From positions 1-64,000 of the forward strand of contig JARGSG010000061.1 of NCBI GenBank assembly GCA_030374805.1: 64,000 nt of DNA, written 5' to 3'. This document shows, one piece after another, positions 56,433 to 64,000 of this stretch; position 1 is the stretch's first letter; every line of letters begins with the position of its first letter. The DNA comes from Gracilaria gracilis (lineage: Eukaryota > Rhodophyta > Florideophyceae > Gracilariales > Gracilariaceae). The notes beneath the pieces were generated by a model. The model made no database searches. It saw nothing but the letters and a program-made list of their open reading frames with translations, and was not told the origin of the DNA. The translations under genes were made by a program, and so were the position numbers.

Positions 56433-59400
56433 TGCTTGTTTCTTGTCGACGATATCTGGCATGTCAATGGAATAGATTCTGATGTGTTAAGAACCCTTGG
56501 GATAATTGTGAACCCGAACAGTAGAATGGTTTACACGACGAGGGATAAACATTTTTTGAGGGCGGCTAGCACGGTGATTACGTTCAAGGAAAAGGAAACG
56601 CTTGGGGAGTTGTCGCGGCATATGTTGATTGCACACGCGGGTTTTGATAAACGTACTGTGCTTGACCAAGAGAACAAGGAGGCCTTCATATACTTTCTTA
56701 CATTGTGCCGAGGCCTTCCGCTTGGGTTCGGCATTGTTGGCAGTTCTGTTGGAAAGTACGCAGATGATTGCTCCCCCAGGAAAGACGCATGGGCTGAGTT
56801 CTACAATGACATTCTTTCGCGAGAAAAGGACTTGATGGAAGAGGACGCTGAAGCATATGGTACACTGCCAAAGATTGCAGATATATCTCTTCATGTTCTT
56901 GGGAAACGCAGTGGACATGGTAAGTTTAGGTTCTGGTTTCGTGCTTTGTGCGTGCTGCAAAAGCAGCAATCTGTCCCTGCACAGATGCTACAAAAGCTGT
57001 GGGACCTGGATACGCTACAAGAAACCAAGGCTGTTGTGGAATCGTTTAGCGATGTTTCCCTTTTGCAGATGAGAAGAATAGGCGGCTCCATGTATGTGCA
57101 GTTGCATGACTTAATTCTTGATGTTGCCGCTTTCAAAGCCAGGAAATCTAGTGAGACGGTGGCTTTCTTTCAAACCCTTGTGCACAATTATATCCCAGCG
57201 GGCCAAAGATATGTGATAGGTAACTCGACTAAACTTGGAAGGAGAAATATGAAGGGATGTGCAGGACATGATGATGTAATCTGCAATACAGGAACTCTTG
57301 AAAGGCAGCGGGGACCACGACCTAGGAAGCCACAGCAATTTTAGGATCTCAAACGAATTCCATGCAGCGAAAGGGACGCAGATGGGTGTTTGAACCACCA
57401 GCAAAGTGCAAACTTTGTCGAGAAACATGTAGAACACGCACGCAAACAGCAATGTGCGGCAATTGACGAAGAGAACGAAGAAATCGTGGCAGGGATGAGC
57501 AAGCAAACTTCTTCAAATTCGGTGCTGTTTCATGCGTGGTGGAGTAATGAAAATGATGGTTACATTTACAACAACCTTTGCAGGATTCTTCGAAAGGCAG
57601 GATATGGAGAGCAGCTACTGTGGTTGTTATCGCAACCGCAGTGGATCGTGAAGCGACTTGTTGAAGGGGGAATCCTTAGTGTGGAAGGCGACTTGAGTCA
57701 TGGTAAAGCTGTTTGCGGCGATCATTCTCCGCAGCCAGCAATCCATAAGGAACATCTGCAAATGATAGAACGAGCTGCGAGGCGGGGCGCATTGTTTGCG
57801 AACAACAACACGCGCGTGGAGGGGGGTTGGTTTCAGATTCACGGTCGGTTGCTGTGGCACGCGACGCGAAGCGCGTTGACGAAGGATTTCGTGGAGAAGA
57901 TGGAGAGGAGTGCACCGAAACCATGGCTGAAAGCGTCTGAGGGCCTGTTGGAACAGGCGGGTGCTGGTGCACGTCAAGTTATCAACGTTCGAGGTCGTGT
58001 GGACTTCATGCTAATGAAGCCTGATGTAATCTGGATTTTGTCGTTTACACCAGTCAAGAATGTCATGCATGTCGGAAAGTACGAAACTGCGAATGAATAC
58101 TACAAAGAACAGAAGCTCGATCCTAGAAAGTCGCCTAGAGAATTGGAGTGTGCTTCTTTCTTGCCGGAATAAACGAAGGGTAGTGACAGCACACAATTAT
58201 GAAGGCATTCGTGTGTGGAACAGGCGAACAGGAGTTTGCGAGAAAGTTGTAGCACACGACTGTGCTAATCATGGAAGATTTGTCGACTTTTGCGCGGATG
58301 GAGCTCTGCTTGCGTGCGAGTCGAAAGGTCATACTATTCAGATGTGGGATATACCTAGCGGAAAAGCTGTTGGGCAGACGCTTAAGGGACACACAAGCGG
58401 GGTAAGGTGCGTATCTGTGAATAAGGACAGCACTCGCATCGTGTCTGCGTCGGAGGACAGAACTGTCCGTGTATAGGACGCTACGAGCGGCAAGGCCGTC
58501 GGGAAGCCGCTTCAAGGTCACCAGAACGGGGTGAGGTGCGTAGCTGTAAACGCGGAGGGCACTCGCATCGTGTCTGGGTCAGACGACAGAACGGTGCGTT
58601 TGTGGGACGCTGGCTCTGAGAATGGGAACACCATCGGGCAGCCCTTCAAAGGTCACAGTGCTCGAGTGTGCTGCCTTGATATGAGCGCCGACGGCACTCG
58701 CATTGTTTCTGGCTCCTATGACAGGACAGTGCGTGTGTGGGACATTGAAAGCAACAGTGCCGTTGGGCAGCCGCTTCTAGGTCACACCGGCGGGGTAAGG
58801 TGCGTGGTTGTAAATGCGGACGGCAATCGCATCGTATCTGGCTCATATGATAGTACGGTTCGTGTATGGGACGGTGAAAGCACCTACGCCGTCCGGCAGC
58901 CGATCCTTGGTCACACAGGCATGGTGACGTGCGTGGCTGTAAACGCGGACCGCAGTCGCATTGTATCTGGCTCGCGTGATAGAACGGTGCGTGTGTGGGA
59001 CGCGCAAAGCGGCAACGCCGTCGGACAGCCGTTCTACGGTCACACTGATTCGGTGTGGTGCGTCGCCGTAAGCGCGGACGGCACCCGAATCGTGTCAGCG
59101 TCACGGGACGAAACGGTGCGTGTGTGGGATTCTGAAAGCGGCATGGCCGTCGGGCAGCCTCTCCGAGGTCACGAACAAAAGGTGATGTGTATGACAGTGG
59201 GTGCGGATGGCAATTGCATTGCGTCCGGCTCATGCGACCGAACGGTGCGTGTGTGGAACGTTGCAAGCGGCAACGCCGTCGGGCAGGTGCTCGGAGGTCA
59301 CGCAAGGGCGGTGATGCGCGTGGCTCTAAGCGCGGACGGCAGCTTTGTTGTGTCGGACGACGACATATTGGACCGGCTGTGGACATTGACGGGCGGCGGC

Positions 59401-59475
59401 GCTGAGTGCGTGCTCACGTCACGTGCGTACGACGAATGGCACAGTACCATCGTACCATCGAGTCGCTCGAGCTGA
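56433..59475 (+). pseudogene. NB-ARC-WD40 (APAF1-like) STAND protein, P-loop missing
   Basis: STAND NTPase switch proteins sense a signal through WD40 repeats and oligomerise. It begins inside the NB-ARC at the Walker B/kinase-2 motif (CLFLVDDIWHVNG). Then come RNBS-B (NSRMVYTTRDKHF), the GLPL motif (LCRGLPLGFGIVGSSVGKYA), a winged-helix region (SLLQMRRIGG, YVQLHDLILDVAAF) and an APAF1-type linker (YIYNNLCRILRKAGYGEQLL, QPQWIVKRLVEGGILSVEGD). About ten WD40 repeats of 43 residues follow (58180-59400). Lesions are TAG at 57342-57344, a frameshift at about 58150, and TAG at 58474-58476 in place of the Trp of a WD dipeptide whose neighbours have TGG. The P-loop and everything upstream are lost at the ARID1 junction. 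It may be an almost complete gene missing its 5' part. Confidence 0.85.
58395..59400. repeat. 129-bp tandem repeat coding WD40 blades
   Basis: Each 43-codon unit carries GH...V.C.....(A/E)DG..IVSGS.DRTVRVWD. High similarity between successive units, in DNA as well as protein, points to recent repeat homogenisation. Confidence 0.85.
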
Positions 59476-59479
59476 CGTG

Positions 59480-60340
59480 ATCTTGGTCCCCATGGTGGGC
59501 GCTATCGCAACGGGTGTGCGACGACGCAAAGAACGGCTCTGAGATTGTGCTGGGCACCTACGAACACGGCGTAGGCAACATCAAGGATGGTGATGTTTAC
59601 TTTTCATCATACTTCCGCTCGTGCCGTATTGTGCGCTGACTTTCCCTACTGCCATCTCTTCCCATGTCTTGGGCGCCATTTGCTCTCACCGGCCTTTATC
59701 TCCACGGCCTCTGCAACGCCAGCCGTGTGATCGGAGAAAAGCAAACATGGAAGCCAAGCCCAACGCGTGTTTACCACTAACAGCTCGACCGTCCTTGCGA
59801 TCCGCGCATTCGTGCGCAGCAGCTGCTGCTTGGGTTGTCGCGAATTCTCGCGCTCGCTTGTTGTTCCTCGCTTGCCACGATCCGGTTCACAAGATGGCTA
59901 CTGCTGGACGTGACTGTCCAGATTGCCGGTTGGACGACATCAGCAAGACGATTTAACATGACTATCCCGCCGCGATCATTATAGGTTTCATGCTTTAGCT
60001 CCCCCGTGCTGCCGTCCCGAGAACGGGGTTTGTTTGGGTCGGAGCTGCGCAGAATAGAAGGACGGGGAAAGGCAGGAAGTGTTGATGAAACTCGCATCGT
60101 GTCATGCTTGCGAGAAGCGTTGGTGCGTGTGTGGAACAATTGGAGAGACTAGGGCAAATGGAGAGTTCAATGATAGAAAACGTGAGGTTTCACAAGAAGT
60201 GAGATTTGGTTCAATGAGATACTTTGGTGGCTTCGTGTGTTCTGCAACGAGGGACCGGACGATATTATAAGTGATACCGTAACACGGGGTTAACTGGTAT
60301 CATTAGTCGCAACAGCACTTGTAGTGTAGGTTACGGGCAC
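59480..60340. other. Gap without supported genes
   Basis: Short ORFs only (59621-59956 plus, 59777-60139 minus). There is a GC-moderate sequence and no repeat of note. Confidence 0.5.
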
Positions 60341-60348
60341 ATGAAAAC

Positions 60349-61005
60349 TTATACCGATGTCGAGGTAGAACTATTGAATCGTTCCTCTGAAAATAGATTC
60401 GCATCCCCAAAAGATAAGCGCTTGGCATGCTCCCAGTCTCTCCCCATTGAGGATAAAGCTGTCGTAGTAACGTCCAGTAGCGCAGCTAAGGCTCTCTTAA
60501 CATGCAAAACTTCTTGAAAAGGCAATCCTTCTTGGTGCTGAGTGTTGCCAAGAATACATTCTCTCATTCCCCTCGTTATTCGTGAAGCACTTTCAGCAAC
60601 TGAACCATATTTCAGAACTGCATGTGCCAACGTAGAAGTGAACTCATCCCTTAGGAGGAACTTCACTTCTGTCGAGAAAAAGTCTTCGTTCGAAGCTTCC
60701 TCTAGCGCTGCACTTGAAGCATGCATGCCCAAGAATTGAAGGTCCGGAACAGTCAGATCAACTCGAGTTCCATCCATAGCAACACTGTGAGGTTCCCCTT
60801 CACGTGGCTGATTAACTGAAGAGCGCGAAACACGGGGAAACCACTCGCTGCACCAGAGAGCTTTCACATCGTTAAGAGCGTCTGCCGCACACGGTACATC
60901 AGGCTTTTGTGCCTCGCAAGAGTTTGATTGATGTTCAGCCATATCCAATTTGAAGTTGTGGAAAGCGACTGAGCTTGAGAGAGAGAGAGACGTTTGTTCG
61001 GTCAC
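60349..61005 (-). CDS. Uncharacterised 218-aa protein
   Basis: Uninterrupted ORF from ATG 61005. The N-terminus is Ser-rich, in part from a (ct)n tract (LSLSSSVAF). The body is polar and helical (NDVKALWCSEWFPRVSRSSV, FFSTEVKFLLRDEFTSTLAH, ITRGMRECILGNTQHQEGLP, ALLDVTTTALSSMGRDWEHA). No domain or targeting signal was recognised. The composition (balanced Glu/Lys/Leu, few Cys) and open frame suggest a real gene. Unknown family. Confidence 0.5.
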   Translation of the reverse strand: MTEQTSLSLSSSVAFHNFKLDMAEHQSNSCEAQKPDVPCAADALNDVKALWCSEWFPRVSRSSVNQPREGEPHSVAMDGTRVDLTVPDLQFLGMHASSAALEEASNEDFFSTEVKFLLRDEFTSTLAHAVLKYGSVAESASRITRGMRECILGNTQHQEGLPFQEVLHVKRALAALLDVTTTALSSMGRDWEHAKRLSFGDANLFSEERFNSSTSTSV

Positions 61006-61009
61006 AAGT

Positions 61010-62700
61010 GAAGGGGGCCTGGTGTCATGGGGGCCCGGAGGTGGGCGAGGTGGGTGCTAGGCGTCGCCGGTTCCACGCCGCAGCTGTAAGTTGAAAAAGT
61101 CGACTCTCCACTTGTCTGACGATTGTCAAACATTCAGCGCCAGGGCTTGTACCGCGTTCGGCCGATATCAACTCGCCGACCTTTTGAAAGAATAGCCGTG
61201 CCTAAGGCTCGACTCTTCCGTGGATGTAAACCACGCTTGATCTTGAAGAACGGACGCTATGCTAATGAGATGCTGCTCTGGCTCGGTTGCTGTTCGCTGG
61301 CGACAGGTCCGAATCGACTCCGTGTCTGACGTGCGACCGCTGACCAATCATAGGGAGGGGTCCAATACCTGATAAATAATATCACCCAACCCCAACCAAC
61401 CAACCACCTCCCCGTATCGAGCGCGCCAGCCAATAGCGTGGTGAGGTTCACAATCGTCGCCTTTTCGCCCAACCCTGCAGAGACAAGTCAGAGAAGATAT
61501 CTGTCCATTGTCGACAGCAGTTACTGTAAAGTGCGGAAAGAAGGCGGTTGCACGTGACCCGTGGGTGCTTTACTGTGTGTGCGAAAGGGCCTGGCGCGTG
61601 TAACATTACTGAGAGATTCTGGCCCTTGCGCGACACGGGTGCTGTGCATTGCTGTGTTCGTTCGCCCGCTACTGAGTGCCTTCCTTCACAGGTGGCTAGC
61701 GTGAGCTGGGGCGCGGTCCTTCACCGACAGTGGCTTGCGACGGTGGCGTTTGCATCACCTTTGATGGTATCGGAGCTGCGCATGCGGTGGTGGCGGTCGG
61801 CGCTGCTCGCCTGCAGGTGGTGTCAAACATCCTTACAGTAGATACCGAAGGTATCATTATAGCTCAGACTGACGCCGGCGAAGTCTCAGTAAAGTCCAGT
61901 CAAAGTCGAGCTCGCGCCCGCTCGTTCTACCCTTGGTAGTACGGACTCTGACGCGTTGGCAAACTTCACAGCTGGTTTGAACTAGATTGCGGCGGATTCG
62001 GTACCCAATGCCATCCAGAGCGCAGGATACGTGCGTACAACGGCGCCGCTTGCCAGTTTAACGCCAGACCTTCCTCCACCACTCCGACAAATAGACCGCA
62101 CTCTCCTCAAAGCCATGCTCGGCTCTGACTCTTATCACGCTTGCAAAAATTCGAATGTGTCATCGACGTGAGTGACTCTCGCCCATCTTTGCTGACGAGC
62201 ATGTTTGTACCGGTTTAAACCGCCGTTATAGATCCTACAACGGCACACAATCAAAAATAGTCTCAACTTGTCTGGATCTCACCATTCCTGCCTTTCGAAA
62301 AAGCGTTTCACAAGCAACACTCTCTGCATAATGGTAATGGAATCTCAATGGAATTGAATTACAAATGTGCCGATTTTTCGCATCTCAATAGTGGCAACAC
62401 ATTTGCAACCGATGTTGCGTGATGCCCTGCCGTTGATTCATTGTTCTACGCATGAGAGAGTAAAGTCAGAGGGCAGGTCGGAGAGAAAGGTGGTGAGCGA
62501 GAAGGATGGAGGCGCGTTGAGACGTCCTGCGATGGCGGGGCGGCCGGACGCGCAGGAAGCGGCGGGCGCGGTGGGTGCCTTGTGTGGGGGAGCGAGAGCG
62601 TGAGGGAGAGCGGCGAGAGAGTGGGTGTGGACGCGCTCATGGCGAAGGATGGGCGCGCGGGGGAGGGAAGATGCGGCAGCGAAGAAGACGTGTGCGGTAC
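61010..62700. other. Region without supported genes
   Basis: Short ORFs only. About 61010-61080 has a GC-rich stretch that is not a tRNA on inspection. Nothing further was recognised. Confidence 0.45.
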
Positions 62701-62704
62701 AAGG

Positions 62705-63103
62705 TTAGGATAGGATGCGGTGGATTGACACGGCCGTTTCGGCGTTGGCGCCAAAACGCGCAGCGCCTTTTTTATTGTTGTCACTTGAGCGGGTTGCCAC
62801 GAGGCGGATGGCTCTCAACTTGAGAGCCATCAGCTTGAACGACACGACGGCCGGAACCCACGCCAGCGGCTCCAGACGCGCCCTGGGCTGCGTCTCGCCC
62901 GTGGAGTGCACCTCCTTCAGCCGCTCCAGAATGCCGCGTCCCTCAAAGTCGCTCTCCACGAAGAAGAACGGCATCACGCATGAGCCCCTCTTCCTGTTCG
63001 CGTCCGCGCCTTCGTCCGTCTGGTGCTGCTTGAGTGCGGCGGATTGGTGCAAACGGTCTCCCGCGCCGTTTTTTGCCAGCGCGTCCGCGCCGCCGGCGCC
63101 CAT
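62705..63103 (-). other. Coding-like fragment, unrecognised
   Basis: The minus frame has plausible protein (KRGSCVMPFFFVESDFEGRG, ILERLKEVHSTGETQPRARL, LAWVPAVVSFKLMALKLRAI). The frame downstream passes through a 25-bp palindrome. The family is unknown. An antisense ORF is also open. Confidence 0.35.
62807..62831. repeat. 25-bp perfect palindrome
   Basis: GATGGCTCTCAA (62807-62818), one central c, TTGAGAGCCATC (62820-62831). It lies at the 3' side of the coding-like fragment. Confidence 0.92.
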
Positions 63104-63419
63104 TTACGCCTTCTTCAAGCGAACTCCCGCCAGTTGCGCGCGCGCCGCCTCCTCTCTTCGCGCGCCGCGCGGCGCCCTCGGCAATCTCGAGACAGCGCGC
63201 TCAAGATTCAATTCATGTCCACTTTACTTGCATTACCAGCGCTTTACTACGTGCATTACTTGCCGTCCGACGCATTACTTTGACGAAGTGTTATCCTATC
63301 GCCCAGGCTCAGCGCAATGCCCTGCGTCTTGCTGCGGATTCGAATATTACCAGACAGCGTCCCGTCTGACAGTTTCTCCACGCACAGGTTCAGCAGCGCG
63401 TCTTCGCAAAACTCCGATC

Positions 63420-63850
63420 GAGCGTACAGGTTAGCCGCCAGGTATCCGCTCTCTCTCCTGCGGGTGCAGAGGGGGTACCCGAGGAAGGCGGTGCGACGTA
63501 CGGTTTTGAGCGGCCGCCGAGGGGTGGGTGGGGCTGGCGGAGGTGGTGAGGAAGCGGTTCAAGAAGGTGCTGTCGATCTCGCCGTCGGCGTCGGTGGGGA
63601 CGGCGGCGATTCTGGACGCGTGGGCGAGGCAGGCGGACGCGGTGCCTCCCCATGGGACGGAGATGTCGGATCAGACGAAGGTGACGGTGTGACAGGCCTC
63701 GTGGAAGTCGCGATGGTTGCGAAAGCTGTCCAGGTACGTGTAGAGCTTTGGCGACTTGGATTCCAGCAGCGAGTGCTGCGGGACGTACAGCCTGTACGGT
63801 ACAGGTGAAGCGCGCGACGTAGCGCCTGTGTGCGTACTGACTGCGCTCGA
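63420..63850 (-). pseudogene. Coding-like fragment with one TGA, unrecognised
   Basis: One minus frame reads LLESKSPKLYTYLDSFRNHR, DFHEACHTVTFV, TGA (63671-63673), [40 protein letters not shown]. The composition is that of a folded protein in a GC-rich codon style, and the frame is maintained across the stop. No family was recognised. Other minus frames here are Arg-rich artefacts. Confidence 0.4.
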
Positions 63851-64000
63851 TTTCCAGCGTGCGCAACGACGGCGCACAGCGCGCGCGCGCGCGAGCCAAA
63901 CAGCGAGCTGAGGGCGGCGGCGGCGCGAGCAGAAGCTCACGCTCACCACCGCCGTAAGTACCCGCACCCCGCACCGCACACCCCCCTCTCCCCCGCGCTT

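Noticed and set aside
61010-61085. tRNA-like GC-rich segment
   Set aside because: Stems and the T-loop motif (GTTCRAATC) cannot be arranged into a cloverleaf.

Overview
The window reads as nuclear DNA of a plastid-bearing eukaryote, most likely a red alga or close relative. The evidence is the gene set: PRP8, ARID1/BAF250, WDR55, mitochondrial NDUFA9, a TsaD/OSGEPL1-type protein, plant-type ketol-acid reductoisomerase, a HisH glutaminase domain of imidazole-glycerol-phosphate synthase, and a DUF3593-DUF2499 protein of the cyanobacterial/plastid type. Introns are nearly absent; one good 5' splice site (GTAAGT) is seen at about 26164 on the minus strand. The red-algal assignment is inference. 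No rRNA, tRNA, CRISPR array or prokaryotic operon was recognised.

Most recognisable genes are not intact. They are pieces of single-copy housekeeping genes carrying in-frame stops and 1-nt frameshifts, often joined directly to unrelated pieces: ARID1 to an NB-ARC/WD40 protein, NDUFA9 to a helical-repeat protein, a cyclophilin piece to DUF3593-DUF2499, and a retrotransposon gag to a rhomboid protease. Many of the stops are single-transition changes of CAA, CAG, CGA or TGG. Two have internal controls, because the affected codon lies inside a repeat whose other copies keep CAG or TGG.

Layout. 1-2.1 kb: satellite with 319/357-bp units. 2.2-3.0 kb: coiled-coil protein with a 15-bp repeat. 3.4-3.7 kb: dispersed repeat and a 51-bp palindrome. 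4.47-5.2 kb: hAT-like non-autonomous element at the broken end of a PRP8 relic (5.2-8.0 kb). 8-10.7 kb: no recognised gene. 10.8-12.1 kb: DDE_Tnp_4-like transposase relic. 13.9-14.5 kb: intact unknown ORF. 14.6-15.8 kb: secreted Ser/Thr-rich repeat protein, broken. 17.5-18.3 kb: proline iminopeptidase relic. 18.8-20.4 kb: two related GC-rich 14-bp minisatellites, then two hairpins. 20.9-24.9 kb: TsaD, KARI, HisH and WDR55 pieces. 25.2-26.5 kb: zinc-finger/Tudor-like gene with a 273-bp in-frame duplication. 27.6-28.8 kb: Tc1 element with TIRs. 30-32.2 kb: NDUFA9 piece and helical-repeat gene. 32.3-34 kb: DUF3593-DUF2499 and cyclophilin pieces. 35-36.2 kb: GATA-like/PHD-like zinc-finger protein. 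39.3-40.6 kb: unknown gene relic. 41-41.3 kb: nested fold-back elements. 43-43.5 kb: PHD-finger piece. 44.2-45.3 kb: intact unknown 370-aa ORF. 45.5-45.8 kb: second copy of the dispersed repeat. 46.9-48 kb: zinc-finger protein with a 24-bp repeat array. 48.3-48.65 kb: triplicated 122-bp repeat. 48.8-51.5 kb: rhomboid piece and full gag. 53-53.5 kb: unknown ORF. 54.3-59.5 kb: ARID1 relic and NB-ARC/WD40 gene. 60.3-61 kb: intact unknown ORF. 62.7-64 kb: GC-rich coding-like fragments.

The genes do not form a pathway. The organising theme is mobile-element and repeat activity combined with decay and rearrangement of host gene copies. Long uninterrupted ORFs (gag, the 24-bp-repeat zinc-finger protein and several unknown proteins) contrast with the decayed pieces and may be the younger or functional components.
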